64,000 nt of DNA from Paenibacillus sp. JJ-223 (GCF_927798175.1 NZ_CAKMMP010000022.1:1-64000); one strand, 5' to 3'; numbered from the stretch's first letter, positions 43,061 through 51,883 are shown. The notes: generated from the sequence alone by a model not told the origin. Numbers and translations are program-made.

Positions 43061-43149
43061 AATTTACACCTCATATATATGTCCATCGGGTTCATTAACT
43101 CTAAAGACAATCTGCAAATCCTGTGGCTCACCTTAAAAATTTCTAAATT

Positions 43150-43445
43150 TTTTTGCAATTTTCAGTTGGTTCATGCTTAAATTGTAAATCGAATATAAAT
43201 CCATCTACTGACTTTAAATCTTGATAAATACTATAAATCAGGGAAGCCTTTTTCTTGATTTTCTGTATATATGGTGCAGTCTCAGAGCTTTTTTATTCTT
43301 GTATTATAACATTACCATCTTTATCAGTTGCAATTGCATCAACCCTAATTTTTGTCCCATCGTTTGTTACAATCGTTATTTCTTTTTGCGCATTTTTGTA
43401 TTGTTCTTTAAATTCCTCAAACTTTTCGTTGGAAAATATATCTCC
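43150..43445 (-). pseudogene. PD-(D/E)xK (Tox-REase-like) toxin with a stop in its active site
   Basis: The minus strand reads NEKFEEFKEQYKNAQKEI, TNDGTKIRVDAIATDKDGNV, IIQE, stop, KSSETAPYTQKIKK, and ends beyond FIFDLQFKHEPTENC. V-D-A...D-G-N-V-I-I-x-E-x-K-S-S is the PD-(D/E)xK core found in toxin REases, where E-x-K is catalytic. The x codon here is TAA (43293-43295), so the protein would end at the catalytic Glu. No delivery domain lies upstream. Confidence 0.7.
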
Positions 43446-43489
43446 TTACTCTCTAAGCTTCTCTCATTTTTCACTTGCTTCCTTCCATT

Positions 43490-43555
43490 CTAACATACGT
43501 TACTGGTTGGATGTTTAATTCATTCGGCAATGGGTACCGACTATTTCAGTATTAA
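43490..43555. repeat. Intergenic repeat, distal fragment
   Basis: acgttactggttggatgtttaattcattcggcaatggg matches the end of the repeat at 3305-3345. Confidence 0.55.
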
Positions 43556-43582
43556 TGCAAATTGTAACAAAACATATTAATT

Positions 43583-44020
43583 TTATTCATCATCATACAA
43601 ACTACCAATAAATTCTTGAATATTTTTCGCCAAGAAATGCATGTTGTCCATAGCATCATCATACTCTTCATCGTGTATCCAGAAAAAAATCTGATCATAG
43701 AACTCTTCTCTTATACCTAAACAAATTTGATTACCCCCGGAATCTCTCGCTATGGGAATAAACCCCATTTCTAATATCTCCTCAAAAAATCCAATCTTCT
43801 TTTCAAGATTATTTTTCATATTACCAATTCCGTAAAAAACATTTAATGCACTTTCACCCTCATCAGATGAAATTTTAAAAACATTCGGTTCTACACGCCC
43901 CCCATTATACTCCAACAAAAAATCTTTATATAACTTAGGTAATTCGATCTCATTAGTTTTCTCAAAGTTCTCTACCTGTTCTAATGATACCGGTTCATGG
44001 ATTTTTGCAATTTCAGCCAT
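43583..44020 (-). CDS. SMI1/KNR4 (SUKH) immunity protein
   Basis: 145 residues: VSLEQVENFEKTNEIELPKL, YKDFLLEYNGGRVEPNVFKI, MGFIPIARDSGGNQICLGIR, IFFWIHDEEYDDAMDNMHFL, IQEFIGSLYDDE. LPKLYKDFLLEYNGG and the DSGGNQICL core are textbook SUKH-1. ATG at 44020 follows GAGGAGTAATAAGA, and these bases are also the last codons of the toxin remnant at 44024. The partner toxin is mostly lost. Confidence 0.9.
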   Translation of the reverse strand: MAEIAKIHEPVSLEQVENFEKTNEIELPKLYKDFLLEYNGGRVEPNVFKISSDEGESALNVFYGIGNMKNNLEKKIGFFEEILEMGFIPIARDSGGNQICLGIREEFYDQIFFWIHDEEYDDAMDNMHFLAKNIQEFIGSLYDDE

Positions 44021-44023
44021 TCT

Positions 44024-44175
44024 TATTACTCCTCACTTTTTTTATTTTTACCGTTGACATTTCTAAGTTCGCATTTGGTAACTCCTCTGGACGTTTCAAT
44101 GGAGATGCATGCAACTGCCCTTTGAACAACGGTGTTTCCTTTCCCGTATTATCTGTAGAGCACTAGGTCTTGTTT
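44024..44175 (-). pseudogene. C-terminal remnant of an unidentified toxin
   Basis: Minus-strand codons DNTGKETPLFKGQLHASPLK, RPEELPNANLEMSTVKIKKV end at a TAA at 44026, just before the SUKH start. No upstream continuation exists: the terminator of the PoNi cassette (44249) is reached within 75 bases. The toxin type cannot be named. Confidence 0.45.
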
Positions 44176-44248
44176 TTGGTGTATCAAGAAATATGTATTT
44201 CGCAAGAAAGTTTATATTTACTACTCAAACCGCCATTCAAAACAAGCA

Positions 44249-44275
44249 GGCTCCGGTTGTCTTGACCGGAGCCCC
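44249..44275 (-). terminator. Rho-independent terminator of the PoNe/PoNi cassette
   Basis: Minus strand: GGCTCCGGT pairs perfectly with ACCGGAGCC around CAAGACA, followed by TGCTTGTTTT. A decayed twin lies at 28404-28432, after the copy-2 partner gene. Confidence 0.85.
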
Positions 44276-44294
44276 TTACACTTTTCAACAACCT

Positions 44295-44750
44295 TTAAAT
44301 GTACAACTGAATATAACGTTCTCGTTCCGGGATATCCTCATCTCCCAATAAATCAACCTGACTAAACGCATGGTTATGCTCCAATTCAGCGATAAACAAC
44401 GCGTAAAAGTCTCCTGTCGTCGGATAGGTAAACAAACCATAACCTTTAGGTGAGATTAACTTATTCACTTCCCTAATTTTCTCCGGAAGATATGTATAGT
44501 CAAACTCTCCCAACACCTCTAATTCTTCTGCAGTTCCCAGTTCAATGTCGTGAGCAAACTCATAATCCAAAATATAATTGACGATTTCCTGTCCCTCTTC
44601 CCCCTTGTAGTCCAAAAATAAAAATCGTTTCGTCGCTAAACCATGGTTTAGCATGCCGAAGTATACCAACGATTCGTCAGGATCATTCAAAATTTGATCA
44701 ATGTCCTCTGCATTTTTGAATATCAAGGGCACCAAATCTTCATCTTCCAC
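44295..44750 (-). CDS. PoNi-partner protein, unknown family (copy 3)
   Basis: 151 residues, differing from 28454-28909 at only a few positions: DLVPLIFKNAEDIDQILNDP, MLNHGLATKRFLFLDYKGEE, GEFDYTYLPEKIREVNKLIS, HAFSQVDLLGDEDIPERER. It lies 14 bases after PoNi, with AGGAGGAAAAGAGTG upstream. Only here does it accompany a PoNe with its catalytic core. Possible roles are a second immunity factor or a PoNi stabiliser. It has no known domain that I recognise. Confidence 0.75.
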   Translation of the reverse strand: MEDEDLVPLIFKNAEDIDQILNDPDESLVYFGMLNHGLATKRFLFLDYKGEEGQEIVNYILDYEFAHDIELGTAEELEVLGEFDYTYLPEKIREVNKLISPKGYGLFTYPTTGDFYALFIAELEHNHAFSQVDLLGDEDIPERERYIQLYI

Positions 44751-44764
44751 ACTCTTTTCCTCCT

Positions 44765-45742
44765 CTATTCAAACAGCGTTCCGTACTTGTTCGGAATATA
44801 CTCAGGGTAGTTTTTACGATAGTAACCATCCACCATTTGCAAAATGGGATCCTGATCCGGATACGGCTCGGGGTCTTGAATCTCTATTTTAGCTTCGGGC
44901 GAATTCATGAGGAAATCATCGAAATGCGTTGGATTCGGCAAACCTTGCTTTTTTCGTACATGAAGCAAAAACAAGATTTCATATGGATAAAAGGTATAGC
45001 GAAAATCTCCGAATTCTAATGACTGCCCCAGCTCCGCAGCTAGCATAGAATGGTATTCTGACATTTTACCAATCAGTTGTGTGATCTCATCAAGGTCAGG
45101 CGTGTTCCAACGGTCTAACACTTCGCTGTATATGCCAAGTTCTCCCGGAATTAAGTCATAGTTCATACCTTTCTCTTCCAGCTTTAATTTAACTATCATA
45201 TGGATATTTTGGTTTACACCAAAAATCGTTTTGTTAGAACTTCGCAAATACAACTCAAATAAATACCAAATATGTTTATTCCAGTCATTGGCCTTCATGA
45301 TGTTTTCCACGAGATACTCTTCAATAAAGTCAAAGAAAACATCCTCTTCTTTTTTCCATCCATACATGTTGAAATGAATTAGGGCAACTATATTTAAATC
45401 AAATGAATAATGAATTAACTTCATATTCGGGTAACGATCTTTATATATATGTCGGACCATACATTGGTAAAAAACAACTTTCTGTATTTGCTTTAGCCCC
45501 ATTGCATTCTCCTCACCTTTAATCAGCACATGATGTTTCCATTCCGATAGCCAGTAAGAAGATATTCTATACATATTAACTAACAGGATATGATCCTTTT
45601 CAGTTTCGTTATTTTCCACAATATCGGAATTTTCTATTTTAGCCTCTTCATACTTCTTTAACGATTTTTCCAGTGTTAATCCCTCAGAAAAATTCTTGAT
45701 ATATCTTTTGTATGCCATTTGCAATTTTTTTGAATTTATCAT
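44765..45742 (-). CDS. PoNi immunity protein (copy 3)
   Basis: 325 residues of DUF1910/DUF1911 type: YWLSEWKHHVLIKGEENAMG, KVVFYQCMVRHIYKDRYPNM, FNMYGWKKEEDVFFDFIEEY, MSEYHSMLAAELGQSLEFGD, FYPYEILFLLHVRKKQGL. It starts 19 bases after the PoNe stop, with AAGGAGAAAGCG upstream. It should bind the PoNe DNase at 45762 and protect the cell. Nearly identical to 28924 in the C-terminal two thirds and variable in the first 60 residues. Confidence 0.9.
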   Translation of the reverse strand: MINSKKLQMAYKRYIKNFSEGLTLEKSLKKYEEAKIENSDIVENNETEKDHILLVNMYRISSYWLSEWKHHVLIKGEENAMGLKQIQKVVFYQCMVRHIYKDRYPNMKLIHYSFDLNIVALIHFNMYGWKKEEDVFFDFIEEYLVENIMKANDWNKHIWYLFELYLRSSNKTIFGVNQNIHMIVKLKLEEKGMNYDLIPGELGIYSEVLDRWNTPDLDEITQLIGKMSEYHSMLAAELGQSLEFGDFRYTFYPYEILFLLHVRKKQGLPNPTHFDDFLMNSPEAKIEIQDPEPYPDQDPILQMVDGYYRKNYPEYIPNKYGTLFE

Positions 45743-45761
45743 CGCTTTCTCCTTAGCAGAG

Positions 45762-46964
45762 TTATTTTATAGCCTTATTCCAATCCTTTACCTTGACAAT
45801 ATCTACGCCAAATCCAACATTCGTTTTTGAAATGTCTACTTCAACCCTTATGAAATCAAATTCTAAGCCAGGGTTTTCTCTTACCAATTTGTCGAATTTT
45901 TCCTGAAATCCTTCATATCTTGAATCGCCGTTTTTCAGCATATTATCAAAATACCCATCACCACCCATTTTTTGATTTGTTGAATAAGTGAAATTTGCCC
46001 ATTCAGAAGTTTTTGCTTCAATCATGGTAATTTTAGGCGGTGGACCTTTTGATAAAAATGTACCGTCAACTCCATTACGACCAACTTGGAACAAATCCGA
46101 TATATCTTCGCCAAAATTATTATCTTTGGCAATTTTTCTAGCAACTTCCTCGCCAAAGTCACCTTTATCGTGATGATAGTACTTTGTATTATCGATTTTA
46201 CGCTCATACCCTTCCACATTAGATAAATTGTAGTTACTGCTTATGTCATCTGGAGTATCAAGTTGATTGGCAAGTTTACTTCGTTCACGTTTAATTTTCT
46301 TTAGTTCTTCTTTATCCGCTCCTTCTTTTTCCATTTTCTTAATTTTCTTATCTAAGGCGTCAACTTCTTTTTTAATTTGTTTCTGACTTTTTCCTTTTTT
46401 CTTTTTCCCGCCGCCTCCAGGCGCACCCATTAGCACCATTGAAGCCATCATAACAATGTTGTTATCGCCATATCGTCCCAACATATCTAGCGCGGCGCTA
46501 AACATGGCATCAGACATAATGTCGGTCATCAAATTCATGCTAAATGAATTAGCCATATCTAATGCTTTAGCCAACATCGGCGATTTCATCATCAGATCAT
46601 TAAGCTTGCCCTTCAGCTTGTTCGCTAGATCCATCAGGCTGAAATTACTAGCCAGACCCTTGGCCTTCGTAAGCACCTTGCCCAAGGCACCGGAGATCGC
46701 ATCTCCCGTCTTTTTCGCCAAATCCCCAACAGCTTTAGCTACTTGCCCTGCTTTGTCCATCACCTTGCCGGCAACGCCCATCACGTTATCCACGACTTTG
46801 CCTGCCTTGGACAACAGCTTGGAACCCTTCACTGCAAACTTTGCACCTGTCGCCGCCCAACCAACGAACGGAATCGCAGCTGCTGCGGACAATGCGGCAA
46901 CCACATAATCTCCCCGTGCCGCATAGATTCCCGCGTCCGCTACCTCTCCGATGACCGGGATCAT
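45762..46964 (-). CDS. Displaced spike-B tip with PoNe-type DNase
   Basis: 400 residues from the first Met. The first 165 or so (GMIPVIGEVADAGIYAARGD, AALSAAAAIPFVGWAATGAK) copy the hydrophobic pre-toxin region of spike B (48570-49120) almost exactly. Then come a Lys-rich coiled coil (KKKGKSQKQIKKEVDALDKK) and the PoNe domain: YYHHDKGDFGEEVARKIAKD, QVGRNGVDGTFL, KITMIEAKTSEW. G-V-D...E-A-K is the PD-(D/E)xK centre. The spike part upstream is deleted out of frame (46965-47056), so delivery would need recombination onto a spike gene. Confidence 0.85.
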   Translation of the reverse strand: MIPVIGEVADAGIYAARGDYVVAALSAAAAIPFVGWAATGAKFAVKGSKLLSKAGKVVDNVMGVAGKVMDKAGQVAKAVGDLAKKTGDAISGALGKVLTKAKGLASNFSLMDLANKLKGKLNDLMMKSPMLAKALDMANSFSMNLMTDIMSDAMFSAALDMLGRYGDNNIVMMASMVLMGAPGGGGKKKKGKSQKQIKKEVDALDKKIKKMEKEGADKEELKKIKRERSKLANQLDTPDDISSNYNLSNVEGYERKIDNTKYYHHDKGDFGEEVARKIAKDNNFGEDISDLFQVGRNGVDGTFLSKGPPPKITMIEAKTSEWANFTYSTNQKMGGDGYFDNMLKNGDSRYEGFQEKFDKLVRENPGLEFDFIRVEVDISKTNVGFGVDIVKVKDWNKAIK

Positions 46965-47056
46965 CCCGGCAACGTCAAGTACGGTTTGGGTAACATCCAG
47001 GGGGCCTCCGGCACCGGCTCCAAATCTCGACCGTCAATGGTAACTTGATCAATCCA
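46965..47056 (-). pseudogene. Out-of-frame remnant of the spike-B body
   Basis: The DNA matches 49098-49254 of spike B, but about 60 bases are missing between gtttgggtaac(a/g)tccag and ggggcctccggcaccgg. Homology ends at aacttgatcaatccat (47042-47057). The deletion puts the EPVPEAP codons out of frame with the tip below. This shows that the PoNe cassette was once part of a full spike gene. Confidence 0.85.
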
Positions 47057-47117
47057 TTCCTATAATAATATCCAAATTATCACACAAGAACAAAGGTATA
47101 GCGAGAAATCCAAACAT

Positions 47118-47156
47118 AAAAAACTGGCGCCATTAGACCACCAGCGCCAGTTTTTG
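47118..47156. terminator. Bidirectional rho-independent terminator
   Basis: aaaaaactggcgc and gcgccagttttt form a strong stem with A and T runs on either side, so it works in both directions. It ends the spike-B immunity transcript (47228) and shields the PoNe cassette from read-through. Confidence 0.85.
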
Positions 47157-47227
47157 CATAGGCTTTTTTTCTAAAAAAGCAGGTAAAACAACCCGATACT
47201 TTTACACAAATTTAAAAAGTCGTTTAT

Positions 47228-48031
47228 TTAAATTTTATGACCAAAAAAGTACTTACTCCCCTTCTCCCAATTCATCATTGCTATGGTTTTTATATATTCG
47301 AAAAGTTCATTTATCTTCTTATCATCAATTAGAGTATCAAAATAAGTAGGACAATCTTTTCCTATCCAAAGAGATAACAATGTTGGAATATTCGTCATAT
47401 AAAGAGCACTTTTTTGATTTTTGGCTTCAATTGCCCTTTCCAACAACTCCTTTGTCCATATTCCAGGAAACACTGGCAGTCCTCCGTGGTAATATACATC
47501 ACCATTAATCTCATCAAACAGATTCACAAACACTTGTCTGATATCATCAATGGAGACATCCTCGTCGAAAAAATCAATAACAGGAAATAATTCATCAAGT
47601 ACAGATCTTATTCTCTCCTCAATTTCTGTATCTTCCCAATCATCCAAAAGAGCTAACAAAAGAGGGACGACTTCAGGAGATAATGAATACTGAGAACTTG
47701 TTATGAAACTTTTCAATTCATCATCATCGCCCTGCGTTATGATCTTCATTACATAACTTTCGAGTAGAGGTATATCCGAATGTTGCGCAACACAACAATA
47801 AAGCCTACAACACAAATTTCGAATTTGTTTGTCCGAGCTCTCCATCATTATTTTCAGAAGTTCTGATTTAATAGAAAACTCTCCTAATTTTAGTAAATCA
47901 ACAATGGATACTATTTTTTGAATCTCATCACCCTTTATATCATAAAAGCTCTTTCTTATAGTTGAAATATCCTGAACAGGTATTGGTCTGTCAAACAAAA
48001 CTTGTACATAAGTTAATTTATCTGTATTCAA
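47228..48031 (-). CDS. Putative immunity protein of spike B
   Basis: About 267 residues from a TTG at 48031, which has GGAAAGGGGAC upstream and lies 4 bases after the toxin stop; an in-frame Met at 48067 overlaps the toxin. Helical repeats dominate: KIVSIVDLLKLGEFSIKSEL, KIMMESSDKQIRNLCCRLYC, LSPEVVPLLLALLDDWEDTE, EERIRSVLDELFPVIDFFDE. A C-terminal domain follows (GLPVFPGIWTKELLERAIEA, LLSLWIGKDCPTYFDTLIDD). A HEAT-like fold is likely. Position makes it the antidote of the spike-B nuclease. Confidence 0.65.
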   Translation of the reverse strand: MNTDKLTYVQVLFDRPIPVQDISTIRKSFYDIKGDEIQKIVSIVDLLKLGEFSIKSELLKIMMESSDKQIRNLCCRLYCCVAQHSDIPLLESYVMKIITQGDDDELKSFITSSQYSLSPEVVPLLLALLDDWEDTEIEERIRSVLDELFPVIDFFDEDVSIDDIRQVFVNLFDEINGDVYYHGGLPVFPGIWTKELLERAIEAKNQKSALYMTNIPTLLSLWIGKDCPTYFDTLIDDKKINELFEYIKTIAMMNWEKGSKYFFGHKI

Positions 48032-48035
48032 ACAA

Positions 48036-50672
48036 TTATGTCCCCTTTCCTTTTTTCGTCTTTCCACCCTTTTTTTTCGACTTCCCTCTTAAACCTACTT
48101 CTCTTTGCCACCGCAGTACTTTATTTTGGAAGTTAGTAGCCATAGTATGTCTATCATTATTTCCAAATACAATGATCCCCCCAGGAGATTGTTGATGTAA
48201 TTTTAATACTTTGGCGTTCGGTTTACCATATTGTTTATAGAAATCCAGATCAACTCCATCTAACTTACTTCTTTGAATGGTTGTTTCACCAGTAAACACG
48301 ATATTTTCAGGGACATTTTTACCTCCAAATGCAAGTCCATCTCTATGATGTCCACGTTCTAAACGTCCTTGGGAAACATAATCATCGTATTCTTTGCGCA
48401 TATTAGCTAGTTCTTTACCTTGGACAATTGTGTGATTATCGGGGTCACCAAAAAAGTCAGGATATTGTTCATGTAAACTTTTAGCCTCTTCGTAATGAGG
48501 TCCGTAAACATCTTTACCCTTAGGAGGGGATTTTGATGGCCCTCCATGACTACCTAAAATTATACCTGCTGCCAACACAATGTTGTTATCGCCATATCGT
48601 CCCAACATATCTAGCGCGGCGCTAAACATGGCATCAGACATCATGTCGGTCATCAAATTCATGCTAAATGAATTAGCCATATCTAATGCTTTAGCCAACA
48701 TCGGCGATTTCATCATCAGATCATTAAGCTTGCTCTTCAACTTGTTGGCCAGATCCATTGGGCTGAAATTGCTCGCCAGACCCTTGGCCTTCGTGAGCAC
48801 CTTACCCAAGGCACCGGAGATCGCATCTCCCGTCTTTTTCGCAAGGCTTCCGACAGCCTGTGCTACTTGCCCTACTTTGTCCATCACCTTGCCAGCAACG
48901 CCCATCACGTTATCCACGACTTTGCCTGCCTTGGACAACAGCTTGGAACCCTTCACTGCAAACTTTGCACCCGTCGCCGCCCAACCGACGAACGGAATCG
49001 CTGCGGCGGCGGACAATGCGGCATTCACATAATCTCCCCGTGCCGCATAGATTCCCGCGTTAGCCAAGTCCGCTACCTCTCCGATGACAGGGATCATCCC
49101 GGCAACGTCAAGTACGGTTTGGGTAACGTCCAGCAATTTTCCCCAGAAGCCCTTTTTCTCCTCCGGCTCTTCTTCCACCTGCACCTCGGATACAAAGGGG
49201 GCCTCCGGCACCGGCTCCAAATCCTCGACCGTCACTGGCAACTTGATCAATCCATCGAGCAGCACTTCACTGCCCTTCAGATCGGTCATGCCATCCAGGA
49301 TGATGCTGCTATCACCGCACTGAAGATAGATGGTCTCCTGAGCCTCAATCCCTATCTTCTTCTCGCTTTCCAGCATGAATTCCTGCCCGGCTACCGCTAC
49401 AATTCCGGTATCGCTCTGAATGTTGATGCCGCCGCCGTCCAGCGTAATGAACAGGCTGCCTTCGGTCGCAATCAGGGACATCTCGGAATCGGTCATTTTC
49501 ATCTCTTTGCCATAGTTCGTTCCCCAGCTCTTGGTCGCAGGATCGGCCGTCTTTGGGGAAGGCTGACCTCCACGTCGAACCGACCCCATGGCGAAGGCAT
49601 CCCGTTCCCGGCCCGTCGAAAAATACACCTGGACCGCATCTCCGGATTCGGGCATGCTGTAGAATCCGCCGCCGTCCCCGGCGTAGACCGCCGAATACGG
49701 CATCCAGCTGGCCTCATCTTCGGACTGTGAGGCATCTACGTCCAAATGTACCTTCACGGTATCTTTGGATACCCCGATGATCTTGCCATCCAGCGCTGCG
49801 CCTGCGATGTCATCATTCACGATCTCGTTCTGGCGTATGCCGCTCTCCGGGCTTAGCGTCACCGTATGCCGCAACATTCCCCCCAGCAGCAGGCTCACGC
49901 TGGCTTCCACTTTCAACTCTTCTTCCCGGAACAGCACGGTATCTCCAAGCGCGAACCAACGGTGTGTATCCACCGTATACTTCGTAAAATCCTTTTCCGT
50001 CACGCCTGCTGCACCCACGGCCCACGCTTCCTTCAGCGCCTTCATGTCACGGGTCAGCGTGTAGCCTTGATCCGGCAGTTCCGAGAATCGTCCATCCGGA
50101 ACCCCGATGTAGAGCTTCGGCGAATCCGCCGTCACCTCCGGAATAATTACCGCCCCGAACCTCGAAGCCATCCGCCGCAGAAACTGCCAGTCCGTCTCCC
50201 GGTACTGCAATGTCAACGCGCCCAGTTTCGTACCGCCGCTGACGTAATCGATGACATCCGACTTCGGATAGGCGGTCAGCACCTGGCGAATCACGTCTTC
50301 ACAATCCTGGTCCTTGTTCTGAAACGAACGGATTCGTGGCTGAATATCCAACAGGTAAGAATAGGATACCGCCTCGAGTTCCAACAGATAGATCCCTTGC
50401 ACCCGGCGTATGCTCACGTCCTGCACCATGCCCTGGAACAACTTGCGCACTTCCTGCCCCTGATCTCCGGTTTCGATCAACTGCACATTTTCCGACTGAA
50501 CAGCCCGTTTCAACTCCCGATCCTGTTGCTCATCCGGCACGATGCCTTTGAGAAACAGCCTTGCATGATCTCCTGCCCTTCGTTCGAGCCGCAATTCCTG
50601 AATGCTCTGCAGCGTATAGGGCGACAGGCACCGGATGTTCCCCGCTCCGACAGCCGACTCCACGATGCTCAT
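48036..50672 (-). CDS. Spike B: VgrG-type spike with hydrophobic pre-toxin region and His-rich nuclease-like toxin
   Basis: 878 residues. Hub domain (1-285; YRETDWQFLRRMASRFGAVI), OB-fold (285-375; FYSMPESGDAVQVYFSTGR), beta-helix (385-470; LMIATEGSLFITLDGGG-like strands). A hydrophobic pre-toxin region (about 510-690; AGMIPVIGEVADLANAGIYA, AALSAAAAIPFVGWAATGAK) may cross the target membrane. The toxin (about 715-878) has HYEEAKSLHEQYPDFFGDPD, GRLERGHHRDGLAFGGKNV, GGIIVFGNNDRHTMATNFQN. G-H-H and N-x-R-H blocks suggest an HNH-like nuclease, family not certain. ATG follows AGGAGAGGAGGAGAACG. G+C falls at the toxin part. Confidence 0.85.
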   Translation of the reverse strand: MSIVESAVGAGNIRCLSPYTLQSIQELRLERRAGDHARLFLKGIVPDEQQDRELKRAVQSENVQLIETGDQGQEVRKLFQGMVQDVSIRRVQGIYLLELEAVSYSYLLDIQPRIRSFQNKDQDCEDVIRQVLTAYPKSDVIDYVSGGTKLGALTLQYRETDWQFLRRMASRFGAVIIPEVTADSPKLYIGVPDGRFSELPDQGYTLTRDMKALKEAWAVGAAGVTEKDFTKYTVDTHRWFALGDTVLFREEELKVEASVSLLLGGMLRHTVTLSPESGIRQNEIVNDDIAGAALDGKIIGVSKDTVKVHLDVDASQSEDEASWMPYSAVYAGDGGGFYSMPESGDAVQVYFSTGRERDAFAMGSVRRGGQPSPKTADPATKSWGTNYGKEMKMTDSEMSLIATEGSLFITLDGGGINIQSDTGIVAVAGQEFMLESEKKIGIEAQETIYLQCGDSSIILDGMTDLKGSEVLLDGLIKLPVTVEDLEPVPEAPFVSEVQVEEEPEEKKGFWGKLLDVTQTVLDVAGMIPVIGEVADLANAGIYAARGDYVNAALSAAAAIPFVGWAATGAKFAVKGSKLLSKAGKVVDNVMGVAGKVMDKVGQVAQAVGSLAKKTGDAISGALGKVLTKAKGLASNFSPMDLANKLKSKLNDLMMKSPMLAKALDMANSFSMNLMTDMMSDAMFSAALDMLGRYGDNNIVLAAGIILGSHGGPSKSPPKGKDVYGPHYEEAKSLHEQYPDFFGDPDNHTIVQGKELANMRKEYDDYVSQGRLERGHHRDGLAFGGKNVPENIVFTGETTIQRSKLDGVDLDFYKQYGKPNAKVLKLHQQSPGGIIVFGNNDRHTMATNFQNKVLRWQREVGLRGKSKKKGGKTKKGKGT

Positions 50673-50776
50673 CGTTCTCCTCCTCTCCTCGCCTTCATCC
50701 TTGCCTCATCCCTACATCCGTTGATCAAGGACATATAGTGATGGTCCTCTGTAGACCTACATGCCAGCACTTTCGA

Positions 50777-51253
50777 TCAGCGGATATTGCCTCCGAACCC
50801 GGTTGTTCCGCCGATGGACGATCCCCCCAATTCCTGTCCATCGTCTTCAATCTGGATGTATCCGCCATACAGGCACATGTTCATGCAGGTGCTTAATAGC
50901 GCAGGTTCGTTTTCGATCAGCACATCCGTCTTTCCGCCCATCCACGGCGTGCTCACCACGGGGATGCAAGGTGCCTTCTGCACGCCTTCGATATCGAATT
51001 CGCCCGCCTGTACGGCCGGATTCAATTGACTCGTGCAGTTGCCAAACGGCATGATGTGAATCATCGGCGTGGCATCTGCCACATTCAATTGCGCTTTCTC
51101 TTTCAAATGCACGCCGTGACTGTACGGAATCTTCAGCCGATTCAGCTGCGTTCCGCAGGAACAGCTCAGAATGGCCCCGGCGACGACGTACGCCGGCCCG
51201 CCGGCCCCCTCATCCACTACATCCGGTTTCGTTGCTCCGATTGCCTCTGCCAT
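50777..51253 (-). CDS. DUF4280 PAAR-like spike-tip protein B
   Basis: 158 residues from the third of three consecutive Met codons (51253); GGGAG lies just upstream. GPAYVVAGAILSCSCGTQLN, HGVHLKEKAQLNVADATPM, MPFGNCTSQLNPAVQ, KAPCIPVVSTPWMGGKTDV, STCMNMCLYGGYIQIEDDGQ. Conserved CSCGT, NC, PC and C...C residues agree with protein A at 23900 and suggest a metal-stabilised tip that caps the spike. It lies about 100 bases before spike B. Confidence 0.85.
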   Translation of the reverse strand: MAEAIGATKPDVVDEGAGGPAYVVAGAILSCSCGTQLNRLKIPYSHGVHLKEKAQLNVADATPMIHIMPFGNCTSQLNPAVQAGEFDIEGVQKAPCIPVVSTPWMGGKTDVLIENEPALLSTCMNMCLYGGYIQIEDDGQELGGSSIGGTTGFGGNIR

Positions 51254-51319
51254 CATCATTTCTCCCTTCGGGTCGGCAGCAATGCGGCTGCCCATAGTTC
51301 AACTTGACGTTCATGCCTC

Positions 51320-51883
51320 TCAGCGTTGTAACTCCCAAGTGGTCAATTCCACCCGTTCCAACTTCAAACCAATGAATTCCCGTCTCAGTATCGCTTCCGC
51401 CAGTGCCAGATTGACGAGCAGAACCGTTTCCTGCAAACGCTGATCCGTGAGCTGAACGACAGGCCATGGAGTGCGGTTCAAGCGATCTCCATCTACCTGT
51501 AAGCGGCGCAGACGCCCGCTCCGATCGAATTCGCTGCCATCAGCCAGCGCAGCGATTCGTGGCGGAACCATGAACCAATATGGATATAACTTTTGGCGCT
51601 CCAGATCCATCAGTCCAGTCACACGAAACAGCAGTTTTGGCGCAAAGGCCTGCATCACATGTTTCAGATCATCTGACCATAAAGGGTAAGGCTGCTCGAT
51701 CAGATCAACAGCAACCGGGCTGCGGCTTGGGCGAATCGTAAATTGCAGTGTTGCCTGCTCCAGCTCATGAAGCAGCTCCCCCCGCATCCATTCCGGTTTT
51801 ATCCGCTCCTTCACATGCAAAGGTTCAATCGCATCCGCAATCCGCTGATCCTGCGTAATTCGAAACCAGCTTTCTTTCATCAT
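51320..51883 (-). CDS. Imm11/DUF1629-like spike-module protein B
   Basis: 187 residues: WFRITQDQRIADAIEPL, LIEQPYPLWSDDLKHVMQAF, KLYPYWFMVPPRIAALADGS, RLQETVLLVNLALAEAILRR, EFIGLKLERVELT. The order parallels 24349-24885 and, more loosely, the Imm11 immunity at 34018. Start and stop overlap the neighbours (ATGA at 51880-51883). It is a fixed component of both spike operons, so probably not a classical immunity but an adaptor built on an immunity-like fold. Confidence 0.5.
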   Translation of the reverse strand: MMKESWFRITQDQRIADAIEPLHVKERIKPEWMRGELLHELEQATLQFTIRPSRSPVAVDLIEQPYPLWSDDLKHVMQAFAPKLLFRVTGLMDLERQKLYPYWFMVPPRIAALADGSEFDRSGRLRRLQVDGDRLNRTPWPVVQLTDQRLQETVLLVNLALAEAILRREFIGLKLERVELTTWELQR

